Assembly (NCBI GenBank): GCA_003118195.1
Contig: BEXV01000198.1
Location: 239,641 to 303,640, forward strand
Source of the DNA: Hemicentrotus pulcherrimus
Taxonomy: Eukaryota; Echinodermata; Echinoidea; Camarodonta; Strongylocentrotidae
Length of the DNA: 64,000 nt
Direction of reading: 5' to 3'
Under the pieces are notes generated by a model. It saw only the letters and a list, made by a program, of their open reading frames with translations, made no database searches and was not told the DNA's origin. Of the stretch, positions 11,845-24,384 are shown piece after piece. The position numbers were made by a program, and so were the translations under genes. Each line of letters begins with the position of its first letter. Position 1 is the stretch's first letter.

Positions 11845-12897
11845 TTAAAGGGGCTTGATAACATTCATGAGAGAAAATATTACTTAGGTAGAGACTTCAA
11901 TGCTAGATGAACAATTAAAGATAATCTGAAAGTTTGAGATAAAACAGACCATTATGAATGATATCAATTGTCAAAAACTTATCTGATCGGTTCCTTAAAG
12001 ATGCTACGACCCTTTTGCAGCCAACATCAAATTATGTAAAACTTAGCAGGAATTATGAACATGTCATGTATGTCCTATCTGTGAAATTTAAATGTTAGCA
12101 GTGTCTTAGTATTATAATTATTCAAGGAAACCATTTTAATTTCTAGATTTCCCTGTCAGACACTATTGAGTGACTGACTGACTTTTTTTCTTCTTTGGCA
12201 ATAGCATACATAGAATGAGCTGTAACAGGTACATGAACATATGTCTACATCAATAACCCACTATTTGTAATGGCCAAAATTCAACTGATTGAATCTTTGT
12301 GCTACACGAAACGTATGTCCATTTGGTACGAGGGTCTGAAAATCAGACTTTTACTTAGGATTGCAATGTCGATTTGACAACTAATCGTCGTTATTTTCCC
12401 GCAAAAAACAATCTTCAATCCCTTTCGTTTTGAAAGGAGTTCTAAATAAGTATTAGCTTTCAAATGCCGTCGGAATTTAACTTTTTTTTTTTTCATGCAA
12501 ATGGGACATTGTACCTTTAATCATCCCAACTTAATCATGTCTTAATATGTCTTATTTAAATGGGAAAACGGTTGGGAAATTTCAAAAATGGTTGGGAGAA
12601 TTTACTGCACAGTGACGCCTTCAAAGAAAATCATAAATATCTTTGTAGTTTCAGATTTTGTAATAATGTCTTATTTTCATGGAAAAACGGTTGGGAAATT
12701 TCAAAAATGGTTGGGAGAATTTACTGCACAATGACGCGTTCAAAGAAAACCGTATATATATTTGTATTTTCATATGTTTTCCCTGATTTGTAGCATGTTA
12801 GAGGGTTAGTACAGTAAAATTAATATAATAGTATTTCATACAAACATTAAGCAGTTTTTTAAAATCTACCTTTAACAATGTTACCGAGTCCCTTTAA
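11845..12897 (+). mobile_element. TTAA-flanked TIR element, long copy
   Basis: The left end reads TTAA then AGGGGCTTGATAACATTC. The right end, reverse complemented, reads TTAA then AGGGACTCGGTAACATTG. The same ends bound a 404-bp element at 46005-46408 in the opposite orientation, and subterminal sequences match pairwise: ATGAGAG after one terminus, TTAAAGGT after the other. The matching TTAA at all four ends could be a target duplication, as in piggyBac-type insertion, or part of a longer terminus with a TA target; the sequence cannot decide. No transposase frame is present, so the element is non-autonomous. It contains a tandem duplication at 12547-12776. The middle part is not shared with the short copy. 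Confidence 0.75.
12547..12776. repeat. 119-bp tandem duplication inside the TIR element
   Basis: Two units start at 12547 and 12666. Each contains GTTGGGAAATTTCAAAAATG followed by a long near-identical block (GGTTGGGAGAATTTACTGCA and onward) at a fixed 119-bp offset. The related short element carries one such module, at about 46070-46160 in reverse, so the duplication arose in this copy or its lineage. Confidence 0.9.
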
Positions 12898-15800
12898 TTT
12901 TTTAAAGCGATACTAAATTGCAGCAATGTCTTTCCATCACCTTTATAAAAGTATCACCTTAATTAAGGACAACACACCAGTGATATATTTTGTAAAAAAA
13001 AAAAAAAAAGCTATCTCAAATTTCGAAGTAAATTAATTAAAATCATGTCGTCCAATGTCCTCTTATATACAAAAGAAGCTCAATTAAATTGCATTTTAAA
13101 GGAGAGACAAAAAATGTATGCATACAGTTCTTGCATTTGAGGAATTTGGAGAGTTGTCCGTGAATAGTATCACAATGACATTACCAATTTCAATCTCAAA
13201 TATTTATAGTGATATCAAATTCCACAATTTTCATTAGTTTCTTGTCGTTTATTAAACTTCATTCAAACTTCCTCTTTATATGTTTTTTGAATTTTTTTCT
13301 TCTGCTTCTCTCCTTCAGATCAATCTCCTGCTAAGAATAGATTTCCCTATAAAAGACTTCATATTAATAAGGAGTGCTCTCAACGGTGAGGCTGATGTGG
13401 GCGGGACCTGCGTCACAACACAAAAACAATTTGGATGAACAGAAACAGAATTAGGCGGAACGTTTTTTTTGTACTACCATTCTTGTGTGATTGAAAGTGC
13501 AGATTACAAACAAATCATAGATTAATGAAAGAAAATTGCCAGAAGGGCTTTTGGTTTTATGAGTAAACGGTTGTCAACACAGAAAATAAGAAAATAAGTT
13601 CTGTGACCATCGACAGGACTTTGTAACTGGCCAACCAGCATGTAATCCTGAAAACTATGCAAATAGTACAGTGTCCTGTGTTGATTTCTTTCAAAAATTC
13701 CGCAGGAGATTCAAAGACAACGACAAAAGTTGAACAAAAAGCGTTCAAAATTTAAATAAGTAATGTGTCCTTTGAGACAAGACACTAAACTTGATAATGG
13801 TGGCACTTGACTCCGATCTGAGAGAAGAGAGCCAAGGTAATCCCTGTGGTCGAAGTTGTAGTATCGATATGTATTTTACGACCCCCTGTAAACGAAGTCT
13901 CTCTGCCTGTTGCATTAATGGCTGACAATGAACTTGGTAAAAAGAGACGTGTTTGGGGATGAGTGACAGGAAAGGCAGCCTATTTAAGCTAGTAAAAAAA
14001 CTTTCAGTTATGGGAAAGACATCAAAACCACAGCGAGTCCGGGGTCATTGCAATAAAACAAATTCGATTGCAAAAACTAATGGAATTTGTAAACCCATTT
14101 TGTACTATTGTGATAACAGTATTATTTCAACAGCAATCCTAAACATATATGCATAAATTTGGAGTCCGTTAGTAAAGGTCGACTTCTCTTCCTTCCGAGT
14201 ATTGATTTAATCTTGTACTATCCATCTATTCAACTATTTCCGAATTTCCCGTTAGGCTGCATGCAAGCAAAGTAATCAGGGCGCATTTTCTTTCCTATTC
14301 AAACAAGAGTGAGCATATTCCTATATTTTGAAAATCGTATCAAGCTCGCAGGGATGTCTGCTCATGCACCTACAGCTCGAGTGTGGAGGTGATGATGTCA
14401 TTCGGACCATACAAACTTGGTGTTATCGAAAGGATATGTGTCAGAGTAATGCTGGCAAGACATTTAGCCCCCTAACATCCACTCCATCCATCCTTGATGG
14501 AGGAGAAGTATAGTGACCCCCTAGCATGAACTTCCTCACGATCTACTGTCTATCTCCCAGAGGACCGTCCCATATGAGGTGATACTCATTACTCTAAGAT
14601 CCCAATGCTGTCAGGTCTGATTAACAACCAGACAATGATGACAGGGGCCTCAAAAGAGCCGCAATGCCATCGTCAAACCATGTGGTCCAAGTACCCGAAG
14701 ACGTCATCGCTGTCTTCTACGTCCTCTTCGCAATCTTAGCTAGAAGCACAACCATCCTAGCTAGAAGCACCAACATCACAAGGCAATGACACACCGTCCG
14801 ATCCACTTATCTGTAAGCTTTCAATATTTGTTAGTGTAGTTTACAATAACGACATACGATTAATAAATGACAGAACTAACGTCGCATGGAATTTCTCCTA
14901 AGAACATCTTCCGATATACCCAGAATACCTTTGTGTTTTAACTTCCTCAAGGGAAATATGTAGAATTCGATGCTAAATACTTGAACAAACATAAGCTACT
15001 TCCGTCTTATAAAGACTTTTAGTCATGATTTCCTACGGATTCAAGGATTTCTGCCATTTGTGATGGAAGTGAAAAGAAGTAATGTCATTTATACTTATCC
15101 AAAAATTTGATTGAACCATCGTAAATATAAAAAATTGTGAAAAGGGGATATTGATTCATTTGTGGTTTGCCAACGATGAATTTAGAATAGCAAGTGCCAC
15201 CAGGGAAAAGGAAAACCATGAAGCATTCGGAAAGGGAAGTGGACTCGCGATTTAAAACCTTACATTCTCAAACCCACAAAATCATTATCAGAGGCATGAC
15301 TTCCCTGTTTTTATGCAATACATCGTTTATACATATATGCAATCTTACCTCGTCACACGTAACAGGAATGTCATTAAGTTCTCAAGAGTCAAAACACACC
15401 TACGATCACTTTACGATTGAATTAATGTAAAAGATAGAAAAAATATATATTACATTTCTAAGGTTTTAGCTTATCTTTGCACATTGTCCCATATTAAAAA
15501 TCATTTCTTTATCGGAAACGGTAGGCCAAATAAAGCGAAACTTCCTAAATTCTACGTTTCATCTCACAGCAATGCTCATGGACCTTTGGGGAGCAAGATA
15601 CCAATACTACAGAATCAAAATGAGCTTTTGTAGAGGAGGTTTACCAAAAATACATCTAGGTACACGTGTTTAACAAATGATAAAGTGGACTACGTGTACA
15701 ATGGTTGTATGCATTAACATATTTTTGAACTTTTTAGAATCGTTTACGTTGATATTTCTTCTGTATATATTCATGAAAAAAATTATTCCGATACACTTCA

Positions 15801-18190
15801 CAAATTTAACATGCTGCGCCGTCTTATTTCATTCAGGTCGAACGAACACACAGCGCATTGTGACGGCATCATACACCACTATGACCTTCTGTAGGCAGAC
15901 GACAGTGAATGGAATCTAATTCACACACCTTCCAACGTCTCGTAATGTCTGTTCGCGAGTATCTGACCGATAAGATAAAACTGACATTCATATGAGCGTC
16001 AAAGTTCATACAGATAGATAAGACGCCATGCATTAGGATCTACTATCAATGTGCTGATGTGACGAGTTTCTACAGCCAACCTGTATTCTCGACGACAAAA
16101 TGGTTTGTATTTCTCTCCTGGAAACGATCACCGTTTGGAAAACAATGTTGACAAGGGGACTCTACATTCAAGACTTAAACCAACTATTTCTTGAGGGCGC
16201 TGCAGCGAAAGAACACAAGAACACGCCTTTAATGTGTAAGAGAATTCGTATTCAACATGTTAAATGTTCAAATAAAAACACTGTGTCAGAAGAAAAAAAG
16301 GGGAAGCGAAACAATGAATAATCCTGCGCGTGAGAAGCCTGTGTTTCCCTCATGAAAAACATTCGAGTTGCATCTTTACAGAGATTTAGAAGAACATGTA
16401 CCATACATTACACACAATGATGCAAAATATATCGATATCCGACAGAAAATATTATGATAAGTTTTCTTTCTTGGTTTGGAATTATGTCTGATTGTATTTG
16501 GACGAGTTGAAGCATCTGTGCCCCCTCTCTTGATACCCTAAATACTTCATTAGACAAATCAAATCTTATTCAGACATGCTACGATGAGCTGCCTTTAAAC
16601 GGGTGGAACTGCACATATCGATTAGGTAGGAAGTACATGTACATTAGTTCTTCATAGCATCTTTACTCCTTAAATCATCCGTGGATGAGCTCCGGCTTCA
16701 GGCGCCCCCCACAAAGAAACAAACAAAACAACATCTCAGAAATGAGCCCATTTCCAAGATGAGGTGCGGTTTGTACCCTTCCACCATTTTGTAAATTTCA
16801 GACACTTTTCACGGAAATCTTGTTTTCGTAATTTGCTCCAAGTATAAGCCGGCATTAGCAAGGTCCAAGTGATATGAACATCTTAATCCTGTTTGTAAAA
16901 GAGCAAAAGGAATGAGATAGGCTTGGATGGCCACTGGATGAGTATCGATTGAATGCTTCCCAACATCTCTCTCACCATATTCAGTAAAGCCACCTTGTAC
17001 GACATAAAGAATGGTTTCTTTTGGTAACAGCACTACCGGAACTGTATCGATGGCTAGCCTCTAGCCTCGCATTTACCCGGAAAAAAAGATCCACTTTTGA
17101 CAGATACATGCATCATTTATCCGATAAGAAGGTTAAAGACACAGAAGCAGGCATCATTATTCAACATTCGTTTGGGTTTGAAAGTTAAACATTAAAGAGA
17201 ATTAAATAGAGAGAATTCATAAGCCAATAGTGTCATAATCAGTGTATGGTTTGACCAAAGAATGACAACCGCAAACTGGTCCACTGTTCTTTGAGGAATC
17301 TTTAAACCTTTTGAAAGATATATAGCAGTGTATATGATTCCATCCTTTGTTATTTTACAATCAAATGTTGACTTGTCCTGGTGGCACAAAGCCAGCAAGG
17401 TTTGTGTATGGATCTGAGTCTGTCTACCTCCTGCCACCAAGGACAATTAGTGTCAAGAATCGATGTCATTAGGAATAAATACATTGGATTTGAATCAACC
17501 CTATGATTATCTTATTAACTCACCAACTATAGTTTGCAATTGCCATCAAACGTCAGAATACATTTTTCTGGTATAAATAAGTTATATCTTTATCAGGCAG
17601 TCTCGTTGAAAAAATTGTCGTATGTCTTCAAATCCTCTAAAACAATACTTCGTTTGGAATGTAGGCAATTTCTGGCAGATATTTCTGAAAATATTTCTTT
17701 GAAATATATCCTACACTTGTTTATTTTAATAGCTTATACATTGTTAACGTGAAACCTAATTTCTGGACTTTCGTACTTAATTCTAATGCACACTACATAA
17801 TTGACAGATGTATGGAAATGGAACAAAGTTTAATATATTTTGTAACAACAGTCCAAATGTAAAATATTTTTTTTGGAATACATAATCAGGTTAGGTATTA
17901 TACTTACGTAATATGGACAGAGACTAAAAACGTATAAGATTATAATAATCTATTGAATGAAGTATCCTCGATTCATTTAAGTGAAACTAATTCTTCACTG
18001 TTCTTTACAAAGGGAAAGGAATAATCGAGAGTACACGAAAGTCATTATGAAAAGAAATTTGTTTATTTTTATCTTGTTTACCTTCCTCAATGTTCGTGAA
18101 GTGTGTAATAACGTACGATTTAAGTTGAAGGAAATAAAATCAGTTATACAAATATTTACATATTTAATATTTTGCTCTCGGGGCTTATAC
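12898..18190. other. unassigned AT-rich DNA
   Basis: No gene or known repeat was supported in this 5.3-kb stretch. There is a 15-A run near 12993 and a short direct repeat of AGCTAGAAGCAC (two copies 21 bp apart, 14740-14775). The part at 14340-14800 is less AT-rich, but no frame persists through it. Frames at 13953-14156, 15194-15430, 15677-15919 and 16100-16321 have no recognisable domain. Confidence 0.5.
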
Positions 18191-18314
18191 CTTAATCCCA
18201 CGAATGAGACCGAAACAAGACCGACAACAGACCGAACAAAACATGTCATTACCCCGAATGGACAAGAGTCAGTCGTTTTAGAGTCGGTATATGGTGTCGG
18301 TTTAGCGGCGTGAC
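18191..18314. mobile_element. short inverted-repeat element, copy C
   Basis: The right end, reverse complemented, reads GTCACGCCGCTAAACCGAC and matches the ends of copy A. The left end is eroded but keeps ATGAGACCGA. The interior shares CCCCGAATGGACAA with copy B. A 110-codon plus-strand frame (17981-18313) overlaps it and owes its length partly to this element. Confidence 0.6.
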
Positions 18315-20754
18315 GATGTCAGGCAAAGCAAATACCCTAGCCAGGATGTCCCACACAATTACAATTTGACTGCAAATATGTCCAAAGTAACATAATTGCT
18401 TTAAAATTCCAGAAACTAACCGAAGTAGTGTCGAATAAACGTATTTCATAAACAAAAAAGTGTTGTCTTACCCTATAGTGGCATGTCCTTGCGTTTGGTG
18501 TATAGATCCTAATACTCATCCAAGGAGGAGAAAGGAGCAGAAAATACTCGACGAAATTAAATAAGAGTATTTTAAAGGAGATATCATTCATAAAAGAATG
18601 CACGTTTCTTCAGTAGTTTCTCAAGCACACATCGTTAGCACGCGATAAATAGATACTGTCAGTGGTGTGGCGTAAGTCACACTACGCATGAGTGTTGGGT
18701 GTAATCATACAAGTTTTTATCCGCTTACGACACAAAACTTGTTAGCCAATAGAGAAGCTAATCCGTCAATGATCCGTGTTGATGTAGTCTGTAATAAGTG
18801 AGGAGGTGAATTCTAACTGGTGAGATTGACAGTGTTGGAGAAGAGAATCTGGTGATAGAGCACATGTTTTAAGTCCTGCTCGACTGGTAGTCTATCTGCA
18901 ATATGTATGCAATGCGTGATTCCCTCCCCAACGCCGTTTTTTGTATGGTTTGAATTGCGCCGAGTTCTTGGAGCTACATCCATGATCGCTATCGAAAATC
19001 GATTCTAGGGTTAAATTCCTCTGTCCCTGCGTACACCACAAGAACCAGTGGTATGGGTACCCCTTGCTAATCTCCTGCATAATAGCGGGGGAGCTTTACC
19101 CCCTTCTCTAGTCCTCAATTGATAAGGTTGGAAGCGTTGGCAAAACAAAAGCTAGGCGTGTAACGAAAAGGCGTATGTAATAGTTCCCTTCCTCTCTATG
19201 GTTTGTACGCTTTACTCCTATCAAGCGCATTCATTTAGGCTCCTTATTTTAAGATGAAGGTTAACGAGAGTGAAATGTGATAAATTATTAATGATCGCTC
19301 CGCTTTGATGCTACCATCTATGCATTCCAATCGAACAATAAACGCCTCCCTCATCACACCAACGAGCTCTTATCAATTTAATCGGCGCATCTGACACTGC
19401 AATCATACGAATGACCTAGGCATTTCGATTTATGCATGCAGTCCAACAGCACACCGTAAGACCTTGGACGGATTACAGTCTATGGACCATTCCCATCCTC
19501 TCACCATTACTGAATAATTATGAATTAATCTAGCATTTGTATTCATAAAAAATGGATTTCTATTCTCTGACATTCACCATCATTTTCCCTTTTCTATTTT
19601 GCTCATCTCTATACATGCTCTGTATCTAGCCCTTTTATTGCATACATTCCCTATTGTTCATTTGCCAGAGGAGGAAGTCAAATATTGTTTTATCTCCGTC
19701 AAGGCAAAGGAAACGCTCAATGACGGCTTAAACTACAATTACAGCATAAAAGAGCCGGGAGCAAAAAAAAATCATTATATAACACAAGTAAAAAAAGCCT
19801 AATTGCACCTGCTTGGTTGCAATACACGTTGGTTTTCATTGAAAGATACTAATTCAGGTTAAAAATTTGGTTAAAAATAACCCACTACCATGTTTCTCAT
19901 CATTTTGTAAATAATATATTTATTAAATAAAATCCAGATTAGTTCCAAAACTTTGAAATCCTGTTGCACCTGCTTGCAATATACGCTCACTTTCCTGGAC
20001 AGACTTCATGTTACAGCGCGATATCTTTAATCCAGGCTCGTATTCACATCAGCCCATGATATGAACGGCATCCATTCTAATTGTAATGACCGAATTATCT
20101 CTGATAAGGATGCTTAATGGACTTCACCTTGCAACTCCACGTTCAGCCAAGTCCTCATGAAATTACATCATGTCCCAAAGCATCTATCTACTACGTCACC
20201 TATCGAACTTTTATTTGGGCACCTATTAGTCTACTATAGATTTCACGAGCATGGTTAAATAGAAGTACCTGTTGATGTTAGCCTCGGTAGGCCTACTGAA
20301 GTTATTTTACCAGTTCCCTCCGGAAATAAGTGTTGACCATTAGCGCATAGAGTGCGAAAATTACGCCATATATAGCACCCGGTATCGCATACAAAATGTG
20401 TTAACCATTTAAGTGCCTTTCCGATATTAAAAACAATTCGCTTTTTAGTACATGCTTCATGGACAGAGTCGATATTTGTGGTCACGTGACACCTGACAAT
20501 CACCTTGAACTTAAGAGCTATTCAAACAATGTGACTCAAAGTCAAAAGTAATTCTTTTTATCAAGTTACTGTTAGGGGTATCACTAGAATATTTTCGATG
20601 TGGAAGGGTGTCCCCGCAAATTTCATGATAAGTTGGATAATAAATAAACAGTTTATAAAGCAAAGATTGTTATATCTGGCAGACCAGGATTATTAGAATA
20701 ACCATAATTTGGTCTTGTTTACCCAAGATAGACACATCAATATTAATTTTGTTT
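18315..20754. other. unassigned AT-rich DNA
   Basis: No gene or repeat family supported. A short direct repeat (TTGCACCTGCTTG plus partly matching flanks) occurs at about 19803 and 19965, separated by about 160 bp of AT-rich DNA. Its origin is unclear. Confidence 0.5.
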
Positions 20755-20954
20755 TTCCTGCAGGCCCCGCAGTTATTATCACCCAATCGTTACCAGGCAT
20801 CTATTTAAAACATCAAGAGGGAAACCTTGACTAAGCATGTAGAATGTCCAAGGTCTAAGGATGTAAGCACAGAGCACAGAGCACAGTTCGAACCCAGGAC
20901 CTGTCGTTTGAGACTTCAGAGCTTACCAGAGCCTTAAGTGCTACCGTGGTGCTC
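20755..20954 (-). mobile_element. tRNA-derived SINE
   Basis: On the minus strand the unit begins with a 76-nt tRNA-like head (20879-20954). Its two ends can pair as an acceptor stem (GAGCAC with GTGCTC), it has an A-box-like TAGCACTTAAGG, and it has a B-box-like GGGTTCGAAC. The head most resembles a Ser- or Leu-type tRNA with TTAAGGCTCTGG, but the T stem is broken, so this is not a working tRNA. The body continues with ATAGATGCCTGGTAACGATT and a TAATAACTGCGGGGCC block, which resembles SINE bodies of marine invertebrates as I recall them. The 3' limit at 20755 is approximate. Confidence 0.7.
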
Positions 20955-21124
20955 ACACTCAAAAGTTCTGGAATTTCCAAGTTTGTCGACAGTTTCAAAT
21001 TTTCTGACACCCGAACTAATTTCTCTAGTTATGTCGAACACGGTTTATGTAAACGCATTTACCACATTTGAAAAATAGAACTCTATATGCATAATAGAAG
21101 ATTTACCGGGATATTTTATATATA

Positions 21125-21127
<3 letters not shown>

Positions 21128-21157
<30 letters not shown>
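21128..21157. repeat. (TA)n microsatellite
   Basis: About 15 TA dinucleotides in a row, next to further AT-rich sequence. Confidence 0.95.
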
Positions 21158-21162
<5 letters not shown>

Positions 21163-22363
21163 CATTTTGAAAAATGTATTTCATTGTTATTTTCGTTGCA
21201 TTTTGTTCTCCTTATTTTGACATGTTATACAATTGATGAAGACCGTTTACGTTAAACTGTTTGGACCATATATAAAGCAATTGTAATGGAATATTATTGT
21301 CATTCTTAAAAAAATAAAAATAAAATACAATGTAATCAATGTAGAGACTAACTCTACCAGGTGATGTTTAAAACTAGTAATAGATAAGGTCCATGGCGGA
21401 TGATATGGAAAGCATCGAGAAGACTTTATTGAAGAATGCATGTAATGCTATTTTTTCGAAACCAAACAGATAAATCAATAAATTCATTTCCTGGCTCGAC
21501 ACTTAACCAATTACGGTGGTACTCTAAGAATATGATCTCTAGTATCTATGGCCTTGAAATATTCTAAGAGTTTGAATTTTAATGCCTCTCATCCTTTACT
21601 AGCTATCAGAAGAATGTTGTTCCTACAGTATGGAAACAAAGCATTCTACAAAGGGGTGACAAGGTGGACAAAAACAAGTTAGAAAGTTGATACATACAGA
21701 CTCATACTAGTTCTTCCAATTGTCATTTCTTTAAAGTGTTTTTCGTGAGTTTGAACACATGTTCAAATATATATTTGTAATATTTCCAGTCACCGAATGA
21801 ATCGAGTCTTGTTTGTTATTGGTCTGAAAACTTGTGTATAATGACTAAAGCTCTCGTGTTATTTCCCGCCAGCTTTTCTTCTCACTGGCAGTAATCTACA
21901 ACTATTAAATCATAACATTGCAGTCTGCAAAGGATCGATGGCTTTGCGAGATAAAAATATTCTTCATTATAATTAGAAAAAGGATCTAAAATCAACTTCA
22001 ATGTAAACATCGAATCAAATTATTTCAGCAGAAAAGCCGTTTGGGTGCAATGTTGAAAACTGCCTTTACCATTGGTTAGATGTCTCTAGCAGATCCTTAA
22101 ATACACGATGATGTGCTTCAGGGGTACTTTCAAATCGTAGGAATATGTTACAATCTTAAGGAGCAAGCTGCTTTCCCTTGCAGCAATAAAGAATATCTCT
22201 ACAGGAGACAACCATCCAGGGAGATTTTCACAGTAAGTCATGTTTAGTATCTTTTCAAAATTTTGGATTACGCTTAATAACAGATCACTACAGGGCTGGA
22301 CCGTAAAGTGAACTTCGGTTAGTATTTTGTTGGTTCTAGACCTTTATTTGAGGCGCAGACAAT
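21158..22363. other. unassigned AT-rich DNA
   Basis: Nothing supportable is visible; only short frames are present. Confidence 0.55.
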
Positions 22364-22446
22364 CCGGCACGTAGCCAAGGGGGNNNNNNNNTTTTTTATT
22401 ACATGTATATGTGCCCCCCAAACATCAAACTCTGGCTACGTGCATG
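22364..22446. mobile_element. hAT-like MITE containing a gap
   Basis: The left end reads CCGGCACGTAGCCA followed by a G run. The right end, reverse complemented, reads CATGCACGTAGCCA. The flanks carry CAGACAAT (22356-22363) and CATACAAT (22447-22454), a 7-of-8 target duplication. An 8-bp duplication plus short G/C-rich ends fits hAT-type MITEs. Eight Ns (22384-22391) follow the left GGG, so the true length is uncertain. Confidence 0.7.
22384..22391. other. assembly gap (8 N)
   Basis: The Ns lie directly after a G run inside the MITE at 22364-22446. A C run occurs further right in the same element, so a hard-to-read G/C homopolymer hairpin is the likely cause. Confidence 0.9.
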
Positions 22447-22454
22447 CATACAAT

Positions 22455-24360
22455 GTAGCTATAAAGATGCATTGAAAGAGTACGAACTTTCTCTACAGCC
22501 GTTACATGAATGCAGTATTTACTACGAAGAATATACAGTCAAAGAAAATTAATGTAAATCTCATAAAGGTGATATAACTTCTGAATATGAAATATAGACC
22601 TAGGCTTATCAGAATGAGTATAGCAGTCTAATATATTTCTAATATATTTCTAATATAACTGCACATGTGAATAGTAAAAGCCAACGGAAGGAAAATTATT
22701 TTACAAAAAAGACTTACGTAAACCATGTAAGCTGAACAGAACATTTATGATTCATTTACAATTGGAAATTTTAAATCGCGAGGAAATTTTGTATGGCAGT
22801 TGGAAATGAAACAATTAATACGTAACAGAGAAATCACGGTGACCTATTATTAACATTCAAACCACGTGTTTGTAATGATAAATGGCGTCTACTGCACGAA
22901 ACAAAAACTCGACCAGACGTGTGACGAGTTCAACGAACAACTGAGTGCAGAGAAGATCAAGTTGAATGCTATGTGAGAACCTCATTAGACATGGGACTGA
23001 GAAAAAACACTAATCATGAATGCAGGAAGCAACTTCAATGACTAAAACCTTCAAAAGTACACTTTTTGTGGGACGCGGGAAAACTAACTCGGCTCAAAGG
23101 TAACTAAATGACCATGCTCTAACGAAATCATGAAAGTCGCAGTGTTTTCGATTACTTATAGAAACGTACGCAGAGTTAAACCTGACTCAGCCAACCCGGA
23201 AGTGGTTCACTTCTCTTTCAAAATGGACACCAGCTGTAGGCCATAGAGAACAATAACGAAATGTGACGTTTTCAGACATCAGACTCTCATGAAAATGGTA
23301 GGGATTGCAAGAACTGATTGTATCTCTTTCTTTTGTACGTGATATAATATAACTTTAGAAAGGTCATTTGCATTTGGCTAGTGATGACTTTAAATGTCGG
23401 GTTATTAGTTTCATACAAGTTGGAAACAATAAGGAAAAAATTGTATCTTCCCTGAATCAACAGAACTTGTCAAAATTCAAGCAGCACGGCATCCTCTGGT
23501 TTCCTAACAGAATTACGCTCTTCCCTAAAGCACTCAACATTGCCCCCATCCTCTCACACCATACCACAAACAGCTATAAAAAGAGAAGAAAAATGTAACA
23601 AGTTTACACAAATGATTATTGACACGCTACGATATATACGATTATTTTCTTTGTAGTCTGTATGTTTTCTAATGACATTATTGGTGAGTTCTCTCTGCGG
23701 TTTGGAAGGAATACTTTGATTGATTTCTTTTTCCCCTCGTCCTTTACCAGAGTTCTGTCACATCGTTATATCTTCTCGGCTGTAACACCACAGTTTCCCA
23801 AACCTTCATTTCCCCGTTTCCTGAATGAATAATGCAAACCGCGTTCCATACACCTTGGCTTTGACCCCCCCCCTCCCCAGCGAAGCAGGCTGGTTTCCTT
23901 CGAGAGCTCAGTTTACATCGCAAACAAATGGACAAGAGGACAACAGGTATCGAGATATCTAGTGTAAGCTTAGTCAGAGTGTAACTAAAGTCATTCAAAG
24001 TTATTTTACTGGAAGAGGTCAAGCATCCTTCAACAGGTTTTTAGTAGAATTTGGGCAATTTTTTTTTCACATTTTAGTCTATTCCAATGTCTAGAGAAGG
24101 GTCTTCAAGCTGATACATTTCATGAAAAAGGTAAGAGGTGAATGATTTTATAATGGTGCACTTTTTGAGCAATTTGGCAGTTACAAGTGGAACATCTCAG
24201 CATAACCAAATATCTCCTTCGTTCAGAAAAATGTTTTCCCAAATCGAAGCTGAAAATGACTTTCGGAAACGTTTTATGCTCTTCCTGGTAAGGGTGTTCA
24301 TGTTATCCGTGCACGCACTAAAACACACCCACAGTTGCATATGTACGCACGCCCATCTTC
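22455..24360. other. unassigned AT-rich DNA
   Basis: No gene recognised. It includes three copies of an 11-bp unit CTAATATATTT (about 22628-22661) and a C-rich run near 23866-23878. Confidence 0.55.
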
Positions 24361-24384
24361 ACACACACACACACACACACACAC
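24361..24384. repeat. (CA)n microsatellite
   Basis: Twelve AC dinucleotides, preceded by an interrupted ACGC/CACA stretch. The frame across it is a His-Thr repeat. Confidence 0.95.

Noticed and set aside
17981..18313. 110-codon plus-strand frame
   Set aside because: It overlaps inverted-repeat element copy C, and an opposing frame is also open; no domain.
19366..19384. Fourth copy of the small inverted-repeat family (CACACCAACGAG)
   Set aside because: Only about 12 bases match one terminus and no opposite end was found.
20879..20954. Functional tRNA gene
   Set aside because: The acceptor pairing and length fit, but the T stem and anticodon arm do not, and a SINE body follows.
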